Of a DNA stretch of 6,786 nt, positions 1 through 6,554 are shown one piece after another. Both the position numbers and the translations under genes were made by a program. This stretch comes from Halococcaceae archaeon (lineage in GTDB: Archaea; Halobacteriota; Halobacteria; Halobacteriales; Halalkalicoccaceae), in contig SKXI01000242.1 of assembly GCA_007128515.1 (NCBI GenBank), positions 1 through 6,786 of the forward strand. Reading direction: 5' to 3'. Position 1 is the first letter of the stretch, and the number at the start of each line of letters is the position of its first letter. The notes below the pieces were generated by a model. The model was not told where the DNA came from and searched no databases. It was given only the letters and a program-made list of their open reading frames with translations.

Positions 1-751
1 CGGGGTGGTACTCGATAGCGTACCGCGTCGGGTACTCGCCGGCCTGCGCGAACGCCTCGGGCATCCCGATGTCCGTGCGCGTCTCCTCGCGGAGCCCGTC
101 GAGGTAGTCGATCGTGATCATGGGCTCGTAGAACGTGAGGTCGCCGCCGTAGGCGCCCCAGATGAAGGTGTGCGTGAACGGCTCGCCCTGGAACTCGGGT
201 GCGGTCGGGTCGACGAGGTGTTCGCCCATCATCGGGACGACCTCGTGCGTGCGGATGTAGCCCGGCGGGTGCTGATCGGCGGCCAGCGGCACCTGATAGT
301 CGTCGTCCGGCGGGATATCGTGGACGGTCTCCCGATCCATCATGTAGAAGTGGATGTCGAGGTGGGGGTCACCGTAGACCTCCATCGGGGGGTGACCCTC
401 GGCAGCCCAGTCGATACCGACCCAGGCGAACGGCGTCTCCTCGCCGCCGTCCGGCAGGTCGAGCGCGAAGTGTGCGTGCGGTTGCTCCTCCGGCGACGGT
501 AACCCCTCCCAGGCACCGGCGGTGAAGTAGAGCCCGAGGAGGTTCACCTCCCCCGCGTGACTGTGTCTCAGGTAGCTGGAGACGGTTCCCTCTCCCATCG
601 GAACGGACTCGCCCCACGTCACGCGCGGCCACTCGGGGAACTCCTCGTGCTCGCTCGCGGCGACCCCCTGCACGCCGACGGTCGCTCCGACCATCGTGGC
701 CGCGATGACTCTCAGTGCGGCTCGTCTCGACGTCGGATACGTCTGGTTCAT
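1..751 (-). CDS. Tat-exported His-rich protein, DUF5602/TTHB210-like (C-terminus cut off by window edge)
   Basis: The frame is open from the ATG at 751 to the window edge, giving 250 residues with no stop. The N-terminus is a twin-arginine signal: S8-R9-R10-A-A-L13 precedes a hydrophobic stretch to about residue 32 (probable cleavage near VAA-S), followed by an acidic mature start. The protein is therefore probably exported folded, outside the cell or at its surface. The mature part is rich in His and aromatic residues: PHAHF (91-95), DPHLDIHFYM (128-137), HPPGY (161-165), GEHLVDP (176-182), FTHTFIWGAYGG (192-203) and FYEPMIT (207-213). From memory these blocks match the DUF5602/TTHB210-like family, whose function is poorly known; I could not check this. 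Metal binding by the histidines is inference. There is no lysine in the visible part. The start is supported by the signal peptide and by a TATA-like box 34 bases upstream. The gene is real; the family assignment is moderately sure. Confidence 0.8.
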   Translation of the reverse strand, partial: MNQTYPTSRRAALRVIAATMVGATVGVQGVAASEHEEFPEWPRVTWGESVPMGEGTVSSYLRHSHAGEVNLLGLYFTAGAWEGLPSPEEQPHAHFALDLPDGGEETPFAWVGIDWAAEGHPPMEVYGDPHLDIHFYMMDRETVHDIPPDDDYQVPLAADQHPPGYIRTHEVVPMMGEHLVDPTAPEFQGEPFTHTFIWGAYGGDLTFYEPMITIDYLDGLREETRTDIGMPEAFAQAGEYPTRYAIEYHP

Positions 752-839
752 ATCTCCGATGCTGTACTACCACTCGGAAGGATATAAAACAGAACTGAGT
801 ATTTCGCGGACTGTGGCGAGCTGGCCGTAATCGGAGATA
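751..839. repeat. 10-bp perfect inverted repeat flanking a promoter
   Basis: TATCTCCGAT at 751-760 is repeated in inverted orientation as ATCGGAGATA at 830-839. The left copy covers the leader and the first base of the start codon of the DUF5602-like gene; the right copy lies beyond its TATA box. The arms could be a pair of binding sites for one regulator, or chance. The spacing (69 bases between arms) is too long for a typical terminator hairpin. The rest of 752-991 holds no open frame that looks like a gene. Confidence 0.35.
781..790 (-). promoter_or_regulatory. TATA-like promoter box of the Tat-exported protein gene
   Basis: Read on the minus strand this is GTTTTATATC, with a TTTATA core at 788-783 in otherwise GC-rich DNA. 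The core is centred about 34 bases before the ATG at 751. With archaeal TATA-to-start spacing of about 25 bases, transcription would begin near 759-762, leaving a leader of roughly 8-11 bases. That leader includes CGGAG (758-754), a possible short ribosome-binding site. This is the clearest promoter in the window. Confidence 0.6.
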
Positions 840-957
840 CTGTCGGGAGGAGGGGAGGATCCGGATCGATTCGCACGGCTCGACTTCAGTGTAAACGGTC
901 GCCCCTGAGGGAGTTCCCAACGGGTGCGATCATCGGCGACGGAACGCCGCCGGGTGA

Positions 958-979
958 GGCGGTACTGGAGGACACCGCC
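958..979 (-). terminator. Stem-loop after the amidotransferase gene, possible terminator
   Basis: GGCGGT (958-963) and ACCGCC (974-979) form a perfect 6-bp stem with a 10-base loop, beginning 12 bases after the amidotransferase stop codon. A second small stem, CGGCG (934-938) with CGCCG (945-949), follows. Neither is followed by an oligo-T run, which archaeal termination usually relies on, so the role is uncertain. Confidence 0.3.
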
Positions 980-991
980 CGGTGGAGCGAA

Positions 992-1696
992 TTAGTCGGC
1001 GGCAGTGGGCCGGAGTCGCTGGTCCCTGACGTACTGCGTGAAGTTCTCGAAGACGCCCTTCGCCTCGCAGGCGGCCGCGTAGTTCTCCTCGGTGATGCCG
1101 GCGAGGACGGCCTCTAACTGGTCGTCGGGCACCGCACCGCGCTTTCCCTCGGCGATGGCGCGGGCGGTCTCGGTGTCGTACTCCGGGTGGAACTGGACGC
1201 CGAAGACGTGGCCCTTCCGGAAGCCGTGGTTCGAGACGTCGTTCTCGGCGATCGGTTCGGCCCCGGGTGGGAGGCTGGTCACCGCGTCGGAGTGGCTCGT
1301 GAAGACGGTGAAACGCCCGTCGATCCCGGAAAAGAGCGGCGAGTCCCCGAGGTGGGCGACCTCGTTGTAGCCGAGTTCGTACTCGCCCATGTCCCTGACC
1401 TCACCGCCGAGGACGTCCGCGAGCAGCTGGTGGCCGTAACAGACGCCGAGACAGGGGATCTCTCTCTCGATGGCCTCGCCGACCCACGCCTTCAGCGGCG
1501 AGATCCACGGGTCGTCCCAGTAGACGGAGGCGCGCGATCCGGTGACGACGACGGCGTCGTACTCGAAGCTCTCGGGCAACTCCCCGTTCGCGGCGTCGAA
1601 CTCGACGAGGTGGGCGTCGAGTTCGCGGCGGAAGTTCCGTCGGGTGGAGGTTCCGTCGTAGGCGGCGTTCAACAGGGCGATGCAGGGACTGTCCAT
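992..1696 (-). CDS. Stand-alone class I glutamine amidotransferase
   Basis: This is a complete 234-residue protein with the class I (triad) glutamine amidotransferase fold. The nucleophile motif GVCYGHQ is at 84-90 with Cys86, and the other triad residues are His170 and Glu172 in FGVQFHPEY (165-173). TGSRASVY (52-59) matches the oxyanion-strand region and TSHSD (133-137) is another family motif. Such domains hydrolyse glutamine and pass ammonia to a partner. Here there is no attached synthetase or ATP-pyrophosphatase domain, and none in the neighbouring genes, so the acceptor is unknown. It resembles the GMP-synthase-like amidotransferases (COG0518) common in haloarchaea. It is longer than the roughly 190-residue archaeal GMP synthase subunit A, so I do not call it guaA. 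A gamma-glutamyl hydrolase role is also possible. The ATG at 1696 fits the fold start; no Shine-Dalgarno is evident, which suggests a leaderless or near-leaderless message. The protein is likely cytoplasmic. Confidence 0.9.
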   Translation of the reverse strand: MDSPCIALLNAAYDGTSTRRNFRRELDAHLVEFDAANGELPESFEYDAVVVTGSRASVYWDDPWISPLKAWVGEAIEREIPCLGVCYGHQLLADVLGGEVRDMGEYELGYNEVAHLGDSPLFSGIDGRFTVFTSHSDAVTSLPPGAEPIAENDVSNHGFRKGHVFGVQFHPEYDTETARAIAEGKRGAVPDDQLEAVLAGITEENYAAACEAKGVFENFTQYVRDQRLRPTAAD

Positions 1697-1703
1697 ACCG
1701 TGT

Positions 1704-1732
1704 CCGTGCTACCGCACGGGTATGTGTTTTTC
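1704..1732 (-). promoter_or_regulatory. Putative promoter and hairpin ahead of the amidotransferase gene
   Basis: An AT-rich stretch at 1721-1732 (minus strand AAAAACACATA in its centre) sits about 25-36 bases before the ATG at 1696, where a TATA element would be expected. It is a weak match to TTTATA. Between it and the ATG is a perfect inverted repeat, CCGTGC (1704-1709), loop TACC, GCACGG (1714-1719). This lies where transcription should start, so it may be an operator or a leader hairpin. The 58-base gap after the upstream hydrolase-like gene makes read-through transcription also possible. Confidence 0.35.
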
Positions 1733-1754
1733 CATCTCGACTCGCCGTTCCCGG

Positions 1755-2549
1755 TCAATCCGATGATAATCCGTTCAAGAAGTCAACGAGTTCGTCGTTC
1801 ACCGCCCGCGAGCGTTCGATTCCGACCAGGTGCGGCCCGCCGTCGATCCCGACGAACTCCCCGCGGGGAAGCCCCTCCGCGAGCAGCCGACCGTTCTCGA
1901 CCGGCACCACCGCGTCCTCCGTACCGTGGACGACGAGCGCCGGGAGCGTCACCTCGTGGAGCCGGTCACTCGCGTCGAACTCGAGGAGCGCCGCCTCCTG
2001 AGCCTCCCAGCCCCCTCGATCGGCGTCCTCGCCCGCGCGCCACTCGACGATCCCCTCGACGACGTCCGGCATCTCGGCTCGGAACCCGTCGGTCAGGACG
2101 GGCGCGAGCGACTCGCGGAGCGCCTCTGGATCGTCCCGCGGCGCGTACATCCCATCCCGCGGATCGTCCGGGAGCGAGGCGAGTGCACCCCCGGGAGTCG
2201 TCCCGATCAGCGCGAGCGACCGCGCCCGGGAGTAGGTGAGCGCGTACGAGAGCGCGGCCGTCCCACCCAGTCCCGCGCCGATCAGGTGCGTCCGTGAGGA
2301 GCCGTGGTCGGCGAGGACGGCCTCGACGTCCGCCGCGAGGTCAGATACCGAATACGGCCCCGGCGGGGCGTCCGAGCGGGCGGTGCCTCTGGGCGCGAGG
2401 ACGACCGACTCGAACGGTCCCGCGAGCGCCGCGTGCTGCCAGGCACAGGCCCACGGGCCGTAGCCGAGGTCCGGTATCGAGACGACCGTCTCCCCCTCGC
2501 CCTCGACCGCGTACTCGATCCCGGTACCGTCGTTCGTCGCTCGCGGCAT
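1755..2549 (-). CDS. Alpha/beta-hydrolase-fold protein lacking the serine nucleophile
   Basis: This is a 264-residue protein with the layout of an alpha/beta hydrolase: an N-terminal strand and loop (VVSIPDLGYGPW, 22-33), VVLAPRGTARSDAPPGPYS (49-67), a nucleophile-elbow region HLIGAGLGGTAAL (88-100), a lid (about 125-195), LVVHGTEDAVVP (206-217) and GGPH (237-240). Asp212 and His240 match the usual acid and base. The elbow, normally G-x-S-x-G, reads G91-A-G93-L-G95, and the usual His-Gly oxyanion motif reads Pro26-Asp27. It may therefore be a non-hydrolytic member, for example binding or using a cofactor-free mechanism; the substrate is unknown. The open frame extends upstream, but the ATG at 2549 is preferred because it precedes a typical family N-terminus and clears the end of the lipoprotein gene; an in-frame ATG at 2576 would add nine residues. 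It lies 73 bases after the TTT receptor with no visible promoter between them, so co-transcription is likely. It contains no lysine. Confidence 0.88.
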   Translation of the reverse strand: MPRATNDGTGIEYAVEGEGETVVSIPDLGYGPWACAWQHAALAGPFESVVLAPRGTARSDAPPGPYSVSDLAADVEAVLADHGSSRTHLIGAGLGGTAALSYALTYSRARSLALIGTTPGGALASLPDDPRDGMYAPRDDPEALRESLAPVLTDGFRAEMPDVVEGIVEWRAGEDADRGGWEAQEAALLEFDASDRLHEVTLPALVVHGTEDAVVPVENGRLLAEGLPRGEFVGIDGGPHLVGIERSRAVNDELVDFLNGLSSD

Positions 2550-2588
2550 GGACGGCTCTTCTCGCCCCACGTGCATCACTCCGACCCA

Positions 2589-2613
2589 TCGGGGCCCGAC
2601 CGAGCCACCCCGA
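2589..2613 (-). other. Stem-loop between the receptor and hydrolase-like genes
   Basis: TCGGGG (2589-2594) and CCCCGA (2608-2613) can pair as a 6-bp stem around a 13-base loop, just after the lipoprotein stop codon. There is no oligo-T run and no AT-rich promoter element in this 73-base gap (2550-2622). The hairpin could affect message processing or read-through into the next gene, or be a by-product of high GC content. Confidence 0.2.
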
Positions 2614-2622
2614 CCGCGACGG

Positions 2623-3723
2623 TCAGCCCTCCTCGTCGACCATCGCCCGGAACGCCTCGATGTCGACGTTCTCCTCCAACTGTTCGAGCGTCCCGACGAT
2701 CTGCTCCTCGGCCTCGTCCACGTCACCGTACTCGACGATGTTGCCGGTCTCCTCGGACCACGCCTGGGTGTCCTCGTGCTCGACAGCCGTCTCGATCGCC
2801 TCGGAGACGACCCCCCTGACGTCCGCTGGCGTCTCCGGCGGTGCTATCGCCGTCTGGACGAACCGGGTGATGTAGTCCATCTCGTCGCCGTACTCGGCGA
2901 TCGACTCCACCTCGGGGAACGCCTCGAGCTCGAGGGTCGTGAGGTTGACCGCCATCGACGCCTCGCCGGAGTCGACCGCGTCGACCGCCGAGGTGTTCGT
3001 CGAGATGCCCGCCGGAACCTCGTCGGAGATCACCGCCTCGTTCACCAGCGCGCCGCCGTCGTACGGGACGCTCGACTCCCAGTTCACCCCGTACTCGTCG
3101 CGCAGGAGGTGAGTGACGACGTGGCTCGCGCTCCCGACGCCCTGGAACGCGAAGGTACCGATCTCGCCGTCGTCGTAGGCGTCTCTGAGCTCCTCGAAGT
3201 CTTCGATCCCGTAGGCGTCGTTGACGATGATCGTGTAGCCGAACGCACCGTGGGTGGCGATCGGCTCGAACTCCGCGACATCGAACTCGTCGACCTCCTG
3301 CATCAGCCAGGCGAACTGCCAGCCCGGTACCGTCACCGTTCCGAAGCGGTGGCCGTCGGGTTCCTGGGTGTAGAGGTGCTGTGTGCCGATCTGCTGGGAG
3401 GCCCCCTCGCGGTTGTCGACCGCGATCGACTCGCCGAGTTCCTCCTCGACGACGGGCTGGATCGTCCGGACGTACTGGTCCGTGCCGCCGCCCTCCGACC
3501 ACGGCACCATCCACTCGAGGGACTCGGTCGGGAAGTCGAGGTCCGCGTCGTCCGCGTCGTCCGCTTCGTCCGCCTCGGGATCGTCGTCCTCGTCCTCCGG
3601 TGGGTCGTCGTCCGCCGGATCGTCGTCCGGCTGCGGCTCGTCCTCCTCGTCGTCGAGACAGCCGGCCAGCGCCAGCGTCGCTCCCGCGCCGCCGCCGTAT
3701 CGCATGAAGGTACGTCGTCGCAT
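2623..3723 (-). CDS. Tat lipoprotein, TTT/Bug-family substrate-binding receptor
   Basis: This 366-residue protein is a secreted solute receptor of the tripartite tricarboxylate transporter (TctC/Bug) type. The N-terminus has a Tat motif, RRRTFMR (2-8), a hydrophobic stretch and the lipobox LAGC with Cys22, so it is probably lipid-anchored on the outer face of the membrane. Residues 24-63 form a linker in which 27 of 40 residues are Asp or Glu. The receptor domain runs from about 67 to the end: LEWMVPWSEGGGTDQYVR (69-86) matches the family's P-x-x-x-GG-x-D-x-x-R ligand loop, and VGSASHVVTHLL (196-207) and PYDGGALVNEAV (220-231) are further family-like blocks. Bug receptors usually bind carboxylates; the ligand here is unknown. 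No TctA- or TctB-like membrane gene is present in the window, so it is an orphan locally. The ATG at 3723 is chosen because the next Met (residue 7) would lose the arginine pair. It contains no lysine. It is probably transcribed with the hydrolase-like gene that follows. Confidence 0.88.
   Translation of the reverse strand: MRRRTFMRYGGGAGATLALAGCLDDEEDEPQPDDDPADDDPPEDEDDDPEADEADDADDADLDFPTESLEWMVPWSEGGGTDQYVRTIQPVVEEELGESIAVDNREGASQQIGTQHLYTQEPDGHRFGTVTVPGWQFAWLMQEVDEFDVAEFEPIATHGAFGYTIIVNDAYGIEDFEELRDAYDDGEIGTFAFQGVGSASHVVTHLLRDEYGVNWESSVPYDGGALVNEAVISDEVPAGISTNTSAVDAVDSGEASMAVNLTTLELEAFPEVESIAEYGDEMDYITRFVQTAIAPPETPADVRGVVSEAIETAVEHEDTQAWSEETGNIVEYGDVDEAEEQIVGTLEQLEENVDIEAFRAMVDEEG
3541..3576. 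repeat. Four tandem 9-bp units coding the acidic linker
   Basis: Four units of the form GTCCGCNTC lie head to tail (3541-3549, 3550-3558, 3559-3567, 3568-3576). The first two are identical, and the other two differ from them only at the seventh base. On the coding strand they give residues 50-61 of the lipoprotein, EADEADDADDAD. The whole acidic linker (3535-3654) is low in complexity, rich in GTC and CTC. Such a tract can change length by slippage without shifting the reading frame. Confidence 0.8.
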
Positions 3724-3750
3724 CGCTCCGAGAGAGGACGTACATGGATG

Positions 3751-3766
3751 AAAAGTATTGATTTAA
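3751..3766 (-). promoter_or_regulatory. AT-rich promoter region of the TTT receptor gene
   Basis: Read on the minus strand this is TTAAATCAATACTTTT, the most AT-rich stretch of the 65-base gap between alaS and the receptor gene. It lies 28-43 bases before the ATG at 3723. A TATA element here would start transcription about 5-15 bases before the ATG. CGGAG (3729-3725) is a possible but closely spaced ribosome-binding site. The T-run at its end (3754-3751) could also serve as the oligo-T terminator of alaS; I see no hairpin terminator after alaS. Confidence 0.5.
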
Positions 3767-3788
3767 CGGCGCTTCTGTCTGGTTCTAC

Positions 3789-6554
3789 TCAGGCGTTCAG
3801 CACCCGTTTGAGGATCTCCGGCGCGGCCTCGAGCGCCTCGTCGAGCTTCTCGGTCTCGGGGCCGCCGCCCTGTGCGAAGTCGGGCGGTCCGCCGCCACCG
3901 CCGCCGACGCGCGAGGCGAGTTCCCCGACGACATCGCCCGCATTGATCCCGGATCCGTCGGGGGCCGCGACGACGAACTGCGCGCCGTCGGCTCCGCTGC
4001 CGAGCACCGCGACGTTGCCCTCCTCCGCGATGGCGTTGGCCGTCGCCCGGAGTTCGTCCGCGCCGCCGTCCAGTCGCTGGATCACGGCCGTCGTCCCGCC
4101 GACGTCGACCGCCTCGCCCTCGTCGGTGCGGAGCTCGGCGAGTTCGGCCTTGAGCGCGTCGATCTCCTTGCCGCGGGCCTTCCACTCCTCGAAGAAGCGT
4201 TCGGCGGTCGCGGGCACCTCGCCCGGCGAGACGTCGAGCACCGCCGCGGCGTCGGCCAGCGCCTCCTCCGTCTCCTGGGTCGCCCGGATCGCGGCCGGGC
4301 CGGCGGCGAAGGTGAGCCGTTCGACGCCGTCCTGGATCCGCTCGGTCGAGAGCAGCTTGATCGCCCCGACCTCGCCCGTTCGCGAGACGTGGGTACCCCC
4401 GCAGGCCTGGACGTCCTCGCCGACGTGGATCAGCCGGATCCGCTCGCCCGGCGGGATGCCACCCTGGTAGAGGTCGAAGCCGTGGGTCGCCTCGGCCTCG
4501 TTCCGGTGGGGCCACTCCTGGGTGACGGGGAGGTTGGCGATCACGAGGTCGTTCGCGAGCCGCTCGATCTCCCGCGCCTGTTCGCGAGAGACCCGCTCGT
4601 AGTGTCTCACGTCGAGGCGGGCGCTCTCGACGCCCTTCTGTGCGCCCGCCTGTCTGACGTGCTCGCCGAGGACCTGCCGGGCGGCGAAGCCGACGACGTG
4701 CGTCGCCGTGTGGTGACGTGCGAGCGCCGCCCTGCGCTCGGTGTCGATCCGTCCCGTGACGAACTCGCCCTTGCCGGGGTCCTCGTCGGTCCGGTGGACG
4801 ATCACCCCGTCGCGTTCCTGGACGTCGGCGACCTCGACGGTCGTCTCCTCGGAGGAGAGCGTCCCCGTGTCCGCGGGCTGGCCGCCACCTTCCGGGTAGA
4901 AGTGCGTCTGGTCGAGGACGACACCGTAGCCGTCGTCGGTCTCCAGCACGTCCAGGACGACCGCCTCGAACTCCCCACGCTCCTGGTCGTCGTAGTAGAG
5001 CTTCTCGGTGCTCGGGAGGTCGGCGAGGCGCTCGTCGGCCTCCTCCTCGATCGCCGTTCCCTGCGCCTCGTCGTGCCGGGCGGCGACCTGCGCGTAGAAG
5101 TCGTCCGGGATCTCGACCGAGGCACCCTCGCGTTCGGCGATCTCCTCGACCATGTCCGGCTGGATGCCGTGGGAGTCGTACAGTTCGATCAGCTCCGAGA
5201 CCGGGATCGGCTCCTCGCGTTCGGCGTACTCCTCGGCGAGCGCCTCGACCCGTCGGCCACCGCGTTCGAGCGTCTCCCGGTACTTCTCGACCTCCGTCCG
5301 GACGATGTCCCGGATCGTATCGCGGTTCTCGTAGCCGAGTCGTTCGGCCTGCATGTCCACCAGCTCGTCGAGCGGGGCGTCGACGCCGACCGAGTCACAG
5401 AGCCGCTTGGTGCGCCGGAGCACCATCCGTGCGAGGTAGCCCGTCGCGACGTTCGAGGGGACGATGCCGTCGCCGAGCATGTACGCGAGGGTCCGGCAGT
5501 GATCGGCGATGGCGTAGATCGCTTCGAGGGGAGAGAGCAGCGCGTCGAGCTCCTCGGGCGTGGTCCCGAGCTCGTCGGCCATCTCCGCGCGGGCGCTCTC
5601 GACGTCCTCGATCTCGTCGACGTCCATGTTGCCGGCGATCGCCGCCGCCCGACCGATCAGCTCCTTCTCCTCTTCGGTGTGCTCGACGCCCGCGTTCTCC
5701 GAGAGGAACTCGATCATGTCGGGGTAGACCGCCTCGTAGACCGTGGGCGTGCCCTGCGAGACCCAGGTCCACCGTTCGAGCCCGTAACCCGTGTCCACGA
5801 TGTAGGTGTCCATGAACGAGTACGAGTTGCCGTCTTTCATCTCGTACTCGCCGTCGGGGTCCTGCTCCATGCACATGAAGACGAGCGTCGCCAGTTCCAC
5901 GCCCTTGTAGATGACCTCGATCGCCGGTCCGGCGTTGCCGCCGCCGACCCACGGGTCCTCGATGTAGGTGACCTCCTCGACGGGGACGCCGAGCGACGCG
6001 AAGAACTCGTCGCAGTACTCGACGGTCTCGTCCTTCCAGTAGACCTCCCCGTGGTAGGCGTACTCCTCCGGATCGACCTCCTCCTGCGTGTTGAACGCGT
6101 GGTGGGCCATCATCTCGAAGGCCATCGTGTGCCGGCCCGTCTTCCCGACGTTGTCGATGTCCTGCATCCGGATGCAGGGCTGGGAGATCGTCAGGGGATT
6201 GGCCGGTGGCGGCGTCTTGCCCGAGGTCACGAGGGGCTGGAAGTCGTAGATCGACGCCTGGGTCAGCAGGACGTCGTCGCGCCAGCGGTTCGCCGCGACC
6301 GGGTAGGGATCGATCCGCTCGTGGTCGTTCTCCTCGAAGAAGGAGAGAAACGCCTCGCGCATCTCCTCCAGCGTGTACTCCTCGTCGAAGCCGGGGTCCC
6401 CGATGAACGTGTACTCCCCGCAGGGCGGCTCCCCACAGATCTCCTGGTCGTGCGTTCGCGTCCAGAAGTGAGCGCCGCAACCGGGACACTCCTTCCGGAC
6501 GAAGTCGTTCGCCTCGAAATACTCGAGGCGATACTCGGCGTCGAGGTCGCTCAT
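3789..6554 (-). CDS. alaS: Alanyl-tRNA synthetase, archaeal type
   Basis: This 921-residue enzyme charges tRNA(Ala) with alanine using ATP, in the cytoplasm, and removes mischarged Ser or Gly. Its length fits haloarchaeal AlaS. The domains in order are as follows. An archaeal N-terminal cysteine cluster (C23-x2-C26, C40, C45) probably binds zinc. The class II catalytic core has [20 protein letters not shown] (129-148), [16 protein letters not shown] (212-227) and the motif 3 region [11 protein letters not shown] (254-264). A helical tRNA-binding region runs to about 450. The editing domain has zinc ligands H615 and H619 in HHTATH (614-619) and C718 and H722 in CGGTH. A predicted coiled coil spans about 780-812. 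The C-terminal C-Ala domain has the Gly-rich loop [15 protein letters not shown] (884-898). All key motifs are intact. A TTG at 6581 could add nine residues, but the ATG at 6554 matches the family start and has GAGG five bases upstream. The start overlaps the stop of the DUF892 gene (ATGA), suggesting translational coupling. Confidence 0.98.
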   Translation of the reverse strand: MSDLDAEYRLEYFEANDFVRKECPGCGAHFWTRTHDQEICGEPPCGEYTFIGDPGFDEEYTLEEMREAFLSFFEENDHERIDPYPVAANRWRDDVLLTQASIYDFQPLVTSGKTPPPANPLTISQPCIRMQDIDNVGKTGRHTMAFEMMAHHAFNTQEEVDPEEYAYHGEVYWKDETVEYCDEFFASLGVPVEEVTYIEDPWVGGGNAGPAIEVIYKGVELATLVFMCMEQDPDGEYEMKDGNSYSFMDTYIVDTGYGLERWTWVSQGTPTVYEAVYPDMIEFLSENAGVEHTEEEKELIGRAAAIAGNMDVDEIEDVESARAEMADELGTTPEELDALLSPLEAIYAIADHCRTLAYMLGDGIVPSNVATGYLARMVLRRTKRLCDSVGVDAPLDELVDMQAERLGYENRDTIRDIVRTEVEKYRETLERGGRRVEALAEEYAEREEPIPVSELIELYDSHGIQPDMVEEIAEREGASVEIPDDFYAQVAARHDEAQGTAIEEEADERLADLPSTEKLYYDDQERGEFEAVVLDVLETDDGYGVVLDQTHFYPEGGGQPADTGTLSSEETTVEVADVQERDGVIVHRTDEDPGKGEFVTGRIDTERRAALARHHTATHVVGFAARQVLGEHVRQAGAQKGVESARLDVRHYERVSREQAREIERLANDLVIANLPVTQEWPHRNEAEATHGFDLYQGGIPPGERIRLIHVGEDVQACGGTHVSRTGEVGAIKLLSTERIQDGVERLTFAAGPAAIRATQETEEALADAAAVLDVSPGEVPATAERFFEEWKARGKEIDALKAELAELRTDEGEAVDVGGTTAVIQRLDGGADELRATANAIAEEGNVAVLGSGADGAQFVVAAPDGSGINAGDVVGELASRVGGGGGGPPDFAQGGGPETEKLDEALEAAPEILKRVLNA

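Noticed and set aside
369..920. A 183-residue minus-strand frame overlapping the DUF5602-like gene
   Set aside because: It crosses the TATA-like promoter region and gives an Arg-rich sequence without family features, whereas the other frame has a Tat signal and conserved blocks.
992..1696. Calling the amidotransferase GMP synthase subunit A (guaAa)
   Set aside because: It is clearly longer than the archaeal subunit and no guaB-, guaAb- or purine gene is nearby; general class I amidotransferase is as far as the sequence goes.
2550..2726. An N-terminal extension of the hydrolase-like protein by up to 59 residues
   Set aside because: The extension is Ser/Arg-rich, lies partly over the lipoprotein coding region in another frame, and does not resemble the start of this fold.
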